From: Desulfobacteraceae bacterium
Lineage (GTDB): Bacteria > Desulfobacterota > Desulfobacteria > Desulfobacterales > UBA5852
Reading direction: 5' to 3'
NCBI GenBank assembly: GCA_014237395.1
Contig: JABZFP010000041.1
Coordinates: forward strand, 1 to 64,000
DNA: 64,000 bases
Shown: one piece after another, positions 27,353-36,458 of the stretch
Layout: the number at the start of each line of letters is the position of its first letter
Numbering within the stretch: the stretch's first letter is position 1
The notes under the pieces: generated by a model
Told to the model about the DNA's origin: nothing
What the model saw: the letters and a program-made list of their open reading frames with translations, nothing else
Databases searched by the model: none
Made by a program: the position numbers and the translations under genes

Positions 27353-27389
27353 ACGGACCGGCCAGGGAAATACGCTTTGGCCGGTCCGT
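27353..27389. terminator. Strong hairpin between convergent genes
   Basis: Twelve-base perfect stem ACGGACCGGCCA (27353-27364) with TGGCCGGTCCGT (27378-27389) and a 13-base loop, between the convergent selenoprotein and lipoprotein genes. There is no clean T-run on either side, so it may be a bidirectional attenuating structure rather than a classical intrinsic terminator. Confidence 0.5.
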
Positions 27390-27428
27390 AAATCATCCTT
27401 CATCATTTGTTCGTTTGCGACCGTAGAT

Positions 27429-28238
27429 TCAAAGCGCCTTTTTCAAGGCGTTGAGAACGCTATCCGTAGCGCGACCATCCGGTTCCAGCCCCTTTTCACG
27501 CTGAAACGTTTGAATGGCGGCACGCGTTTTGCCACCGAACAACCCATCGACCGGACCTGGCTCGTATCCCAGATCGGTCAGGAGTTTCTGGATTTCACGA
27601 ACCCTTTTCTGCTGCTCAAATGCCGCCTGGCGCGATCCCGTCGCCTGTCGATCGATCTGTTTCATATAAGTTTGGATGCTGGCCTCGGATAGAAACTGGT
27701 CTTCGACCGAAACGCCTTGGGCCTTTGCCAAGCGAAACCAGCGCAACGCTTCCCGATCACTGGGTTCCACCCCCATTCCGCTGGCATACATCAGGCCCAG
27801 CGTGTACATAGCCGTACCATGCTCTTCCTTGGCGGCGGCTTCGAAATACTGCGCCGCCTTGGCCGCATTCGGCGTAAGATAGGCCAATCCCATCAAATAA
27901 TTGGCCGGTGGGTACCCATTGTCGGCAGATTGCTGCATCCAGTAGAGATATTTCTTTGGGTCACGTTTTACGCCCTCGCCGGCCAGATACATATTGGCCA
28001 GCATGAACTGACCATATTTCCCCCCGGCTTCCGCGGCCGTCTGGTAGGCTGCCAGCGCATTCGCGTAATCCTTGTTCTGATAGGCCGCATCCCCTTCTGT
28101 TTCAGCCGTACTTGCCTTGAAATAGTTGGCCGTATTGGACATGCCGGACTTGAGCGTGTCGGTAAAACCCGCACATCCCGAGATAAGAAGCAGGGTCAGC
28201 AATAAAACCAGCGCAGAATTCAATCGATCGTTGTTCAT
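27429..28238 (-). CDS. Lipoprotein with Sel1 repeats and peptidoglycan-binding domain
   Basis: A 269-residue lipoprotein starting at ATG 28238 (GGAG seven bases upstream; the frame extends to 28262). A signal peptide ends in the lipobox LISGC. Then come Sel1-like TPR repeats (AYQNKDYANALAAYQTAAEAG, GQFMLANMYLAGEGV, AMYTLGLMYASGMGV), and residues ~205-265 form a PG_binding_1 domain (IQKLLTDLGYEPGPVDGLFG, AIQTFQREKGL). It would sit in the outer membrane or periplasm, bind cell wall and scaffold protein partners. The next gene upstream on this strand also encodes a lipoprotein, 53 bases away. Confidence 0.85.
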   Translation of the reverse strand: MNNDRLNSALVLLLTLLLISGCAGFTDTLKSGMSNTANYFKASTAETEGDAAYQNKDYANALAAYQTAAEAGGKYGQFMLANMYLAGEGVKRDPKKYLYWMQQSADNGYPPANYLMGLAYLTPNAAKAAQYFEAAAKEEHGTAMYTLGLMYASGMGVEPSDREALRWFRLAKAQGVSVEDQFLSEASIQTYMKQIDRQATGSRQAAFEQQKRVREIQKLLTDLGYEPGPVDGLFGGKTRAAIQTFQREKGLEPDGRATDSVLNALKKAL

Positions 28239-28291
28239 GAGCGACTCCAATGATGCAGACATATCGTTAGAATGAGATCGGCCAGCGTAAG

Positions 28292-29152
28292 TTATTTGCC
28301 GCCACTACCACCGCCGCTTGTATTGTGAACGAGATATTTGGCACCGGCGGCGGTCACGACATAGAAGTTGTGGGTGCCCTCAACCTGCATGTTGTGCAGC
28401 GTTTGGTTCACACGGTGATAGACGATGCTGTCAATCTCGATCATACGGCCGTCCACATGAACAGACTCACCCTTTTTGAGGTCGCGAACGTTTTTCCATC
28501 CGTTACGGGTCAGCAGCCTTTCCCCTCCGGTGGTCATGAACTCGCCGTTGATCGTGTAGAGGTGGTTGGCGTCAACCGCATAAACCTCGACCACCGGGCG
28601 ACTCACCAGCGTGTCATAACCGATATCGTAGGTCAGGACCATGTCGCCGGGTTCGATCTGCAAAAAGGGCTTGAAAGACCCTTCTTCCATTTTCACCAGC
28701 GCCTCGGGTAAGAAACATCCAGCAGATTGCGACAGAATGTCCTGTTTTTCCTTTTTCGTCTTGGACAATTGTCTTTCCAGTCGCTGGATTTCCTTTTCGG
28801 TGGCCGCGGCCTGCTCAAAGGCCTGGTCGGCAAGATCTTCGTAGCTTGGTTTACCGTCTCCTTTGGTCCAGCTTCTGGACTTGCGATCTTTCACGGCGTT
28901 AATCACACCGATCTTGCGCTGATCCTTCTCGAATTCACCAAGATCATCGATATGCTTCTCCAGGCGGTCGATTTCCGCATCGACTTCCTGGATGGTCCGG
29001 GGAGCTGGCGGCGGCGCATCGGCGACTGTCGGAGGAGGCACAGTAGGGCCTCCGATCGGCGGCGGTCCCCAGCAGCCGGATAATGACAACGCGAGGGCGA
29101 TAACAAGCCCCAATGCGGAAAACATTCGGCAAGTGAATGGTTTGTTCGTCAT
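28292..29152 (-). CDS. Lipoprotein with coiled coil and C-terminal Hint (intein/hedgehog-type) domain
   Basis: A 286-residue protein starting at ATG 29152, with GAGG seven bases upstream; the frame stays open to 29260. Residues 1-27 are a lipoprotein signal with lipobox LSGC (Cys27). A Pro-rich linker follows, then a charged coiled coil (~55-142). Residues 146-277 are a Hint domain: it opens at Cys146 (SAGCFLPEALVKMEEG), has LQIEPGDMVLTYD, NGEFMTTGGERLL and EGTHNFYVVTAAG, and closes with LVHN (His276-Asn277). Only nine residues (TSGGGSGGK) follow. Such domains self-cleave at their N-terminal Cys; here that would release the Hint part from a membrane-anchored coiled coil. Confidence 0.8.
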   Translation of the reverse strand: MTNKPFTCRMFSALGLVIALALSLSGCWGPPPIGGPTVPPPTVADAPPPAPRTIQEVDAEIDRLEKHIDDLGEFEKDQRKIGVINAVKDRKSRSWTKGDGKPSYEDLADQAFEQAAATEKEIQRLERQLSKTKKEKQDILSQSAGCFLPEALVKMEEGSFKPFLQIEPGDMVLTYDIGYDTLVSRPVVEVYAVDANHLYTINGEFMTTGGERLLTRNGWKNVRDLKKGESVHVDGRMIEIDSIVYHRVNQTLHNMQVEGTHNFYVVTAAGAKYLVHNTSGGGSGGK

Positions 29153-29606
29153 GATATACCTCGATAAGAATTCATAGATAAAGGTCACAAGGGCGTGCAG
29201 CAGCAGCTGATTCAATACTTCCGCAGGCCAACCGTCACTGTTCAAAAGAGCGCATTTCATTACGCTATTCGATAGCCGGGTGTCAAAGTAAAATTAGAAA
29301 ACCCGTCAACAGAAATAGTCTTTTACGATGAAAACAGAATGATTTCAAAGGACGCCGTAAGTATGAAAAATTCAGATTCGTGATAAAAATGAAAACCGCC
29401 CAACGCATTAGCGTGACATGCCGCTTCTTCGGTTTTATCGGCAGAATCTCGAATGTCTTGAGGAAAAAGTACAGATGGTTCAAGACAAATCCGTGGGCCT
29501 ACCTTTCGGCTTGTGTGGCAGGTATTGTTCCAACAGCAAGTAGGCGGATGGCGTCCAGGAGGGGGGGGCGTCCCAAACCATCGGGAATGGCGGATATCGT
29601 TTTGAT
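29153..29606. other. Intergenic stretch, nothing recognised
   Basis: About 450 bases with AT-rich patches (29283-29400) and a G-run near 29560. Short open frames on both strands lack ribosome binding sites and family resemblance. Confidence 0.5.
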
Positions 29607-31025
29607 TTAGTCAGCGGCAACAACCCGGTCTCTTCCCTGATCTTTGGCGTCATACAGGGCATCGTCCGCCTTCTTCATAACCTGTTCGAGCGTCAGGTCG
29701 GCCTGCACCAGGGACGCGACCCCGATGCTGACGGTGAAACGCACCGGGCCGGTGGTCGTGGTCACCGTCAGCGCTTTTAATGCTTTGCGCAGGCGCTCGG
29801 CCGCCAGGATGCCTTGTTCCGGCGCCGTATGGGTGAGGATGGCGGCAAACTCTTCGCCACCCAGCCGGCAGAAGATATCGGAGCCCCGCAGCTGGATCAT
29901 GCTTTCGCTGACCATGCGTTTCAGCACGGCGTCGCCCGCATTATGGCCAAAGGTGTCGTTGACGGTCTTGAAGTGGTCGATATCGATCATCAACAGGGTC
30001 AGGGGGGTGTTATAGCGTTTGCTCCGATCGATTTCTTCCTGGGCGCGCTCCATGAACTGCCGCCGGTTGTAAGCGCCGGTCAGGGGGTCGGTGGTCGCCA
30101 GCCGACGCAGTTCTTCCTCAATTTGCTTGCGGTCGGTGATATCCGTGTAGCTCGCCACGATACCGATCGTGTCGGCGGTCAGGTCCAGCAGGGGCTGGGC
30201 CGTGACAATCAGTGTCCGTTTGCCACCATCGGCGGACGTCATTTCAATTTCTTCTTCAATCCGGTCAAGACCGTCTTTGAGAATACGGTTCATCAGGCAC
30301 CGCTTGGTCTTGCAGAACGCATGACCGAAGACATCGCTGCAGGTCTCCTCGGTCATCGCAAGCCCCATGCCGGCCATCATGTCTTGCAAAATCCGGTTGT
30401 ATTTGGAGATCTGGAAATCCTTGTTGATGACGCAAATTCCGTCAGAAGTGGCGTTGAATATCTGGCTCATTTCAAGAGCGGCCACTTCGGCATCCAGGGC
30501 CATGGTATTGACCCGGCTGATCGCCTCCTCGAGCTGTGACTCGGAAGCTTCAGCGTCTTGCAGGGCTTCCCGGCTTTCCTGTTCGACTTTTTTCCGCGCC
30601 GTGATGTCCCGGTAGAGCGCCATGGTCACATTATGACCGACGCGCCTGGAACTCTGCTCGCCACAGATGTAGTGGCCCCCTTTGCAGCGTAGCCGCCGTT
30701 CAATGGTAACGGATTGCCCCGCCAGCAGGCGATGCAGCTGTGACGGAACCTTTTCCAAATCTTCGGGGTGAATGAGCGCAACCGCTTCCTGACCTTTGAT
30801 TTCTTCCAGGCGATATCCCAACATCTTGAGAAAGGTCGGATTGGCATTAATGATAATTCCCCGATCATCAAACAGCACAATACCGTCGGAGGCATTATCG
30901 TAAAGTCTACGATAGAGCCCTTCAAGCGCTTCGAGCTTTGCTTCCGCAGCCTTGCGCCTGGCTCTTTCCTTATCCAGGTCCGCTGATCGCATTACCACTT
31001 CGTTATGGTCTCGTTTGGAATCCAT
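29607..31025 (-). CDS. PAS-PAS-GGDEF diguanylate cyclase
   Basis: A 472-residue cytoplasmic protein with no membrane segment. A short coiled coil precedes PAS 1 (~30-150; YDNASDGIVLFDDRGIIINA). A second coiled coil then leads to PAS 2 (~185-300; IFNATSDGICVINKDFQI), and the GGDEF domain (~310-472) follows with DPLTGAYNRRQFM, the active-site variant GGEEF and VSIGVA. It makes cyclic di-GMP from two GTP. An upstream RxxD product-inhibition motif is possible but not clear. PAS 2 is followed by three clustered cysteines (CSDVF, FCKTKRC) that could bind a metal or act as a redox sensor; this is an observation, not a known feature. Transcribed alone. Confidence 0.9.
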   Translation of the reverse strand: MDSKRDHNEVVMRSADLDKERARRKAAEAKLEALEGLYRRLYDNASDGIVLFDDRGIIINANPTFLKMLGYRLEEIKGQEAVALIHPEDLEKVPSQLHRLLAGQSVTIERRLRCKGGHYICGEQSSRRVGHNVTMALYRDITARKKVEQESREALQDAEASESQLEEAISRVNTMALDAEVAALEMSQIFNATSDGICVINKDFQISKYNRILQDMMAGMGLAMTEETCSDVFGHAFCKTKRCLMNRILKDGLDRIEEEIEMTSADGGKRTLIVTAQPLLDLTADTIGIVASYTDITDRKQIEEELRRLATTDPLTGAYNRRQFMERAQEEIDRSKRYNTPLTLLMIDIDHFKTVNDTFGHNAGDAVLKRMVSESMIQLRGSDIFCRLGGEEFAAILTHTAPEQGILAAERLRKALKALTVTTTTGPVRFTVSIGVASLVQADLTLEQVMKKADDALYDAKDQGRDRVVAAD

Positions 31026-31157
31026 CTATTTCCTACCGGCTTGATTCTTTCTTCGAATACAATAAATTATCGCGACTGGCAATGTTTCCACAGAAGTTTA
31101 ACGGGTTGAAGCCTTGGCCCCGGACAGGGCCAAGTATGAATCCGGCCGGGAACGCCA

Positions 31158-32102
31158 TCATGGGCAACGGTAATGCGACCACGCCGACTCCAGACGGCGC
31201 TGACGTTGAGTGTCGGCGATTTCGAGAACCTTGCGGTCCCGCAGCCACCATTCACGTACCCGGGCATCGGCCCTTTGCCACAGCGGGGTGATCTCCTCCA
31301 GCAAACCATGCACCTGGATCAGCAGTCCCCCCAGCGCAAGGTGCACGTGAGGATCGAGAGGGGCTGCCAACGCAAGACTTCGCACGGCCACCATCAGTGA
31401 CACCATCGTTTCCTTTGTCGAAGCCGGCCAGTCGAAGCGGCGCCCGACCGCAAAGAGCCAGCCCAGGAAAGCGCCCATCACATGCAAATCCTCCAAAGTG
31501 CGAAACGGTTTGATGGCCCCGACATAACCATCACCCGGCCACAGCGCGTCGTGCGCCAGCGACACCGTCTCGAAGCGAACCTGCCCATGGGGCATTTCCG
31601 GCACCATTCCCAGCGACGGGCAAGGATCAATGGTTACCCCGGCACTGTCCGCAGAAACCGAAACCATGCGCAGAATGTTGCGGCCTTGGGTTGTCATACC
31701 GGTGGATGCCGCCACGTAAAGGATTTCCGCCTCGCCGGCACCGGAGACAAATGCTTTGGTGCCGTCAAGACACCAGCGGGATGCGATTTCGGGGTCCGTT
31801 TTCAGGCGGCATTGAATGCGGGCCGGATGGGGGCCGTCCTTTTCGGTGATACAGATCGCCGCGATCCGAGCCGGATCAGCCGCCGGCAGCAGGCCTTGGA
31901 GCGCCGCCTGGTAACCGGCGGCAAAGGCCCAGGCCGGGCGGTCGGCGGCAAAGCCGCCGGCCAGCGCGCGATCGATGGGGAATTTCCAAAGGGGGACCAG
32001 GGACTTCCAGGTCTCAGTCCATTCGGCAAAGACGGTGATCCTGGTTGGCGTAACCGGTGCTTGCAGTAAATAGTCGATCACGGCCAGGTCGGCGGTGGTC
32101 AT
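31158..32102 (-). CDS. Short acyl-CoA-dehydrogenase-like protein
   Basis: A 314-residue protein starting at ATG 32102, which overlaps the VWA gene stop (ATGA); the frame runs on to 32147. Middle residues show the acyl-CoA dehydrogenase beta-domain pattern (WCLDGTKAFVSGAGEAEILYV, later VTIDPCPSLGM and RFETVSLA), followed by a helical part (KPFRTLEDLHVMGAFLGWL). It is ~70 residues shorter than standard enzymes and the C-terminal helical bundle is reduced. I could not identify the catalytic Glu, so it may not be a conventional dehydrogenase. Translational coupling to a MoxR/VWA module suggests it is the target or partner of that module. Confidence 0.7.
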   Translation of the reverse strand: MTTADLAVIDYLLQAPVTPTRITVFAEWTETWKSLVPLWKFPIDRALAGGFAADRPAWAFAAGYQAALQGLLPAADPARIAAICITEKDGPHPARIQCRLKTDPEIASRWCLDGTKAFVSGAGEAEILYVAASTGMTTQGRNILRMVSVSADSAGVTIDPCPSLGMVPEMPHGQVRFETVSLAHDALWPGDGYVGAIKPFRTLEDLHVMGAFLGWLFAVGRRFDWPASTKETMVSLMVAVRSLALAAPLDPHVHLALGGLLIQVHGLLEEITPLWQRADARVREWWLRDRKVLEIADTQRQRRLESAWSHYRCP

Positions 32103-33478
32103 AGGACCAAGTCCTGGATGAACGCCGCCAGCTGGTTTAAATTCCAACAGGCGCGTACTTCGTTGCAGAGAACTTCGTAGGTGCGCATTTCACTATCGCC
32201 CGAATTCCAGAACTGTTCCGTTTCCGGATTGAGCCAGATGATGCGGCGACTGCGGTCACGCATTTCCTCCAGGATGCCTTCTTCGGGATTGCCGTAGTTG
32301 GTGCGACCATCCCCAATGAGGATCACAGTGGTCTTCTTGTTGATGGTATCCATGTGGCGCGCTTTGAACAGGCGCAGGGTCCGTCCGTAATCCGTGGAAG
32401 CGCCGTAGGCAATGTCCGTGCTGTGCATAATTTCTTCCAGGGCCCGCTCGATATCGAAATCATCGAAATAGGGGGTGACCTCGACGGGTTCATCGATAAA
32501 AACGAAACTCTTCACCCGGTCGAAGCAGTCCTGGAGGGCGTAGAGCATGGAAAGCATGAAACGGGCCGACGACCAGACCGATCCGGACACATCGCAAAGC
32601 ACGACAATTCGCCCCTTGCGCGGTGGCTTGCGGCGAAACCGCAACCCGATCGGTATCCCCTGGGTGCGGGCCGCAGCCCGCAGGGTGCGCTTGACGTCCA
32701 GGATTCCCCGGGACCGGGCGGCATAGCGCAGGCTGACCATATCCTTCAGCTTGCGCACCAGCTGGGCGATCACATCCCGCAAGCGGACCAGTTCCCCCGG
32801 GGACAGGTTGGCAAACGGCTGCCGACCCAACTCGCCGTATGCTTCCGTCGTGGTTGTCTTTTTTTCGTCCGCCACGATCAGGGGCGGGCCATTATCCGCC
32901 AGTAGCCGCCGTGCCGTTTCCAGGCGGCGTTCAGCATGCCGTTTTAACGCCTGGCGGGTTTCCCAGTGGATCTGGTCCCAGTTCGCCTGCAAAAAATCAT
33001 TCACGGTATCGCGGGCCCGGTGCAAAGCGCGCAGGACAGGCAGTCGCCGAACCAGGCTGCCCAGATTGGAGCCTGCCCCCCGGGGCCCGCCGGCCGCTGT
33101 GTGGCCTTCGGATTGCATCTCCTGCAGCATTTTCAGGTAGGCTGCCGGTTCGGCCGCCAGGAATTCCGCAATGGCCGGCATCTGTGGCTCGAGCGACAGG
33201 AGAACTTGCTGAAGGGTTTCCATGTGCCCGGCCAAAGAAACGGACGCCGGGTCGAGATCCTCCCGGATTTCATGAAAAAAGAGCTGGTAGAGATGATCGA
33301 AGCGGGCCCGCTCCAGCCGGCTCTTGGCAAAATTTGCCCGCAGGACGGTGGAAAATTGGCGCTCGTCCAGGACATCCACCCGCGGCAGCTGGGCCAGGCA
33401 GTCCAGCGTCTCGGCCGTGGAGATGCGCATCCCGGCAGCTCGGGCCGATGCCACGAATTTAAGGATCATCGCTTCCAT
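32099..33478 (-). CDS. VWA-domain protein (CoxE-like)
   Basis: A 459-residue protein. The N-terminal half is helical and charged (ETLDCLAQLPRVDVLDERQF; RATFARSR-type basic stretch). The C-terminal half is a von Willebrand A domain with MIDAS motif VLCDVSGSVWSS, followed by STDYGRTLRLF and ILIGDGRTN, as in CoxE/YehP-type VWA proteins. These act with MoxR-family AAA ATPases in metal-centre insertion or complex remodelling. The MoxR gene is upstream on the same strand but separated by a 483-base repeat-bearing gap, which may have been inserted into an ancestral operon. Confidence 0.85.
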   Translation of the reverse strand: MEAMILKFVASARAAGMRISTAETLDCLAQLPRVDVLDERQFSTVLRANFAKSRLERARFDHLYQLFFHEIREDLDPASVSLAGHMETLQQVLLSLEPQMPAIAEFLAAEPAAYLKMLQEMQSEGHTAAGGPRGAGSNLGSLVRRLPVLRALHRARDTVNDFLQANWDQIHWETRQALKRHAERRLETARRLLADNGPPLIVADEKKTTTTEAYGELGRQPFANLSPGELVRLRDVIAQLVRKLKDMVSLRYAARSRGILDVKRTLRAAARTQGIPIGLRFRRKPPRKGRIVVLCDVSGSVWSSARFMLSMLYALQDCFDRVKSFVFIDEPVEVTPYFDDFDIERALEEIMHSTDIAYGASTDYGRTLRLFKARHMDTINKKTTVILIGDGRTNYGNPEEGILEEMRDRSRRIIWLNPETEQFWNSGDSEMRTYEVLCNEVRACWNLNQLAAFIQDLVL

Positions 33479-33961
33479 GCCGTCTCCTGTAGCGGCATTA
33501 TCAGCTGTTGGTTCTATCCCCTTTGTCCCGCGCCGAGCATCGACGGGGCGGACGGGAATAAGTGCGCGGATTGTCTGAGCCCACCGACAGGTGGGCGAGT
33601 TTCCGCGTGCTCCGGCCGCATCAACCGGACGATGCAGCCAGCATCATGCTGTTAGGCGAGGCGCGCAGCAATCGCCAGATTGTGAGCACCCGAGCAAGAT
33701 TGGGACTCACCGAAACATGTATAAAGAGATGAGAACTCCCGCAACGCGGGACAACGCCGCATGGCGGCATGAAGCGCCGCTTCATCGTCCGGTTGGACGA
33801 AGCGCTGGATTAAGCGGGACACGGGCGTCTTCTTTTGGTTACTTTCCTGCCACGCGGAAGAAAAGTACCACTATCAAAAAACCATGATCGGTACAAATTC
33901 TCCAGACCCTCCGCCAGATGCGGAGGACCTCCTTCAACGGTAAGTTACTTTTGGCGGAAAT
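33479..33961. repeat. Composite intergenic repeat, copy B, with nested inverted-repeat insertion
   Basis: Left module 33524-33618 and right module 33814-33864 match copy A (12801-12966). In the left module the hairpin is GCCCACC (33579-33585) with GGTGGGC (33590-33596): different bases from copy A, still paired. Between the modules are 195 bases, of which 33622-33634 (CAACCGGACGATG) and 33783-33795 (CATCGTCCGGTTG) are perfect 13-bp inverted repeats, as in a small mobile or structured element. No gene is supported. Confidence 0.8.
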
Positions 33962-34876
33962 TTAATGGAAATTGACCACCTGATCCACCTCCCGCCGCAC
34001 CTGCTCGGCATCTTCGCGGTGTTTGCAAATCACGTTGAGGGTCGCGATGACCGCTGCCGGCGAAAGGGTTTCCAGCTGGAGACTGATCAGGGCCCGGGCC
34101 CAGTCCAGCGTTTCTGAAATGCTGGGCTTTTTCTTCAGATCGAGGCGCCGGATGCGTGCCATGGCGGCGATCATCTGGTCGGCCAGCCGGTCTGACAGTC
34201 CGGGAATGCGCCGGGCGACGATCTCCCGCTCGATTTCCGGCCCCGGGTAGTCGATGTAGAGGTGCAGACAGCGGCGTTTGAGGGCGTCGCTCATGTCGCG
34301 GAAACTGTTGGAGGTCAGCACCACGAACGGCACGTGAACGGCCCGGCGGGTGCCGAGTTCGGGAATTGTCACCTGAAAGTCGCTCAGCAGTTCGAGGAGA
34401 AAGGCCTCGAACTCGGGATCGGCCTTATCGATCTCGTCAATGAGCAGCACCGCCGGCGCCGGCGCAATGATGGCTTTCAACAGCGGCCGCGGCAGCAGGA
34501 AACGCTCCGAGAAAAAAGCGTCCGCTTCAGCGGCAATGCCGTCCACGGCTTCGCTCAGGGTTTGGGCTCCGGCCACCACGTCGCTGATCTTGTCCCGCAC
34601 GATCTGCGTATAGAGCAATTGTTTTGCATATTCCCATTCATAGAGGGCCTTGGCCTCGTCCAGCCCCTCGTAGCACTGCAGACGAATCAATTCGCGCCCC
34701 AGCCCCTGTGCGACCGCCTTGGCCAGTTCGGTCTTGCCCACGCCCGCCGGCCCTTCCACCAGCACCGGCTTGTCGCCCGCCGCCGCCAGGAACACCACCG
34801 TGGCGATTTCCGTAGTGCAGACATAGCCGGCCTCTTCCAGCGTTGCCCGCGTTGTTTCCACATCGTTAAAACCCAT
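33962..34876 (-). CDS. MoxR-family AAA+ ATPase
   Basis: A 304-residue AAA+ protein. Walker A is EGPAGVGKTELAKA, Walker B LLIDEIDKAD, sensor 1 VVLTSN, and the arginine-finger region is ALKRRCLHLYIDYP, all typical of MoxR ATPases. No membrane segment. It would remodel a target complex together with the VWA protein encoded downstream at 32099-33478. The ATG at 34876 (MGFNDVETTRATLEEAGYV) gives a normal family start. Confidence 0.9.
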   Translation of the reverse strand: MGFNDVETTRATLEEAGYVCTTEIATVVFLAAAGDKPVLVEGPAGVGKTELAKAVAQGLGRELIRLQCYEGLDEAKALYEWEYAKQLLYTQIVRDKISDVVAGAQTLSEAVDGIAAEADAFFSERFLLPRPLLKAIIAPAPAVLLIDEIDKADPEFEAFLLELLSDFQVTIPELGTRRAVHVPFVVLTSNSFRDMSDALKRRCLHLYIDYPGPEIEREIVARRIPGLSDRLADQMIAAMARIRRLDLKKKPSISETLDWARALISLQLETLSPAAVIATLNVICKHREDAEQVRREVDQVVNFH

Positions 34877-35185
34877 GCTGCCGATCTCCCTTTTGAATCG
34901 TCATGCGCCGGGGGCGCAAATATTGTTTGAACGGGGTGTTTTTATAGATAGGTATGCAAAATTGGTAATAATCTCAAGGGTAATCTTTACATCGGGCGCG
35001 TTTGTCGTTAGGGTGAGGAACGATTGTTATGGCCATCCGTTTCTATCCCACAAAGGATAAGGTGAGCCGCGATACGTTCCCGAAGCATCTCTACACGCTA
35101 CAAATGACCATGTCTGCCGCATAGCACGCGCTGCGGCCGGTTCGCATTAACCCCGAGGAGCCCCCACATCAAAGCGCCGACGGCA
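34877..35185. other. Divergent intergenic region, nothing recognised
   Basis: About 309 bases between divergent genes. The part from 34920 to 35010 is AT-rich and likely promoter-bearing, but no boxes stand out. Confidence 0.4.
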
Positions 35186-35818
35186 TTGACACCATCTTTA
35201 CTTCAACGTGGACTGGGCGCCCTTGTTTCCCGCGATCCCGACCTGGCGCGTGTCGTCGATCGCTACGGACCGCCGCCCATGTGGCGCCGCAACCCCTGTT
35301 TCGCCACGCTGGTGCGTATCATTCTGGAACAGCAGGTTTCACTGGCATCGGCACGTGCCGTCTATCTGCGCCTGGCCGCGCTGGTCGTCCCTTTTTCCGC
35401 GGTTCGCTTTCGCCGGATTGACGAGACGCACCTCAAAAGCGCAGGCCTTACACGCCAGAAACTGGCTTACTGTAAACACCTGGCGGAGGCTATCGCCACC
35501 CAAAAGCTTTCGCTGAATCGATTGAACCGGCTGCCGGATGCCGAGGCCCACAAGGCCTTGGTGCAGATGAAAGGGATCGGTCCCTGGACTGCCGATATCT
35601 ATCTGTTGATGGCTTTGCGGCGACCGGACATATGGCCCCGCGGTGACCTGGCCCTGAAAGCGGCCGCTAAGAAGGTCAAACATCTTCCCGCCCTTCCCTC
35701 CGACGAACGGTTTGAGGCCATGGGACGCGCCTGGCGTCCATGGCGTTCCATTGCGGCCAGGATTCTGTGGCATTTTTACCTGTCGTCGCGCAACGAGAAG
35801 GATACGGATCCATTTTAA
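35186..35818 (+). CDS. DNA-3-methyladenine glycosylase-like (HhH-GPD) protein
   Basis: A 210-residue base-excision-repair glycosylase. It has the helix-hairpin-helix LVQMKGIGPWTADIYLLMAL and then WPRGDLAL with the catalytic aspartate, the hallmark of the HhH-GPD family. LVRIILEQQVSLASA is the conserved N-terminal helix. It lacks the four-cysteine iron-sulfur loop of Nth/MutY, matching AlkA-type alkyl-base glycosylases. Shorter than E. coli AlkA because the N-terminal mixed-fold domain is absent. Start is TTG at 35186; upstream codons give no better choice. Confidence 0.85.
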   Translation: MTPSLLQRGLGALVSRDPDLARVVDRYGPPPMWRRNPCFATLVRIILEQQVSLASARAVYLRLAALVVPFSAVRFRRIDETHLKSAGLTRQKLAYCKHLAEAIATQKLSLNRLNRLPDAEAHKALVQMKGIGPWTADIYLLMALRRPDIWPRGDLALKAAAKKVKHLPALPSDERFEAMGRAWRPWRSIAARILWHFYLSSRNEKDTDPF

Positions 35819-35907
35819 ACCCCCTATCAAGAAGAAAACGTCGATCGACAATTCGATTGACAGCCAATATGGCAGACAACAATTACACCCAACCGAGGAG
35901 ATGGCAG

Positions 35908-36282
35908 ATGAAATTGGAAAATGCGGTTCGCTTCGTCCTGGTATTGTGCTTGATGATGGGTCTGGCAGCATGTGCGTCCAACACGGCCCGTACACCATCG
36001 ACACCGGAACCCCAGACACCGTCCACCGTCGTTCCACCCACGTCCAAGTTTGCCAAACTCGAGATCGGGATGTCCCGGCCCCAGGTCCACGAAAAGATCG
36101 GTGCCGCAAGCGATTTCAAGATGATAGCGTCGGGCAAAGCCTGGATCCCGTTTTATTACGGACCCGATCGAACCCGCACCATTGACTACTACAAAAACGA
36201 GGGCCGCCTGGTATATTCCGGTGGCAATAACCGCCTTGTGGACATTGTCTACGATCCCGACGAGGACGGCTATCGGGATTGA
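35908..36282 (+). CDS. Small lipoprotein, BamE/SmpA-like fold possible
   Basis: A 124-residue lipoprotein. The frame is open from 35740, but only the ATG at 35908 gives a signal peptide (VRFVLVLCLMMGLAAC), with GGAG upstream. After the lipobox Cys comes a Thr/Pro-rich linker and then FAKLEIGMSRPQVHEKIG. The G-M-S/T-x-x-Q/E-V pattern is that of BamE-type domains, which dock on outer-membrane assembly proteins. The remainder (PFYYGPDRTRTIDYYKNEGRL) is beta-rich. Exact role unknown. Confidence 0.75.
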   Translation: MKLENAVRFVLVLCLMMGLAACASNTARTPSTPEPQTPSTVVPPTSKFAKLEIGMSRPQVHEKIGAASDFKMIASGKAWIPFYYGPDRTRTIDYYKNEGRLVYSGGNNRLVDIVYDPDEDGYRD

Positions 36283-36458
36283 TACCGGCCATAACGCCAT
36301 GTAAAAAGGACGTGCGAAAATGCCCTTCACCGGCGTTGAAATAAGTGCTCAATGCCTGAACAAACCACCGCGCACAATGCTGCTGGTTTATCCGTCTGAA
36401 GGCGGCCTGTTCATGTGCCAACGACCGCTCACAACCGGAAAGCGTCTGCGGAGCAGGG

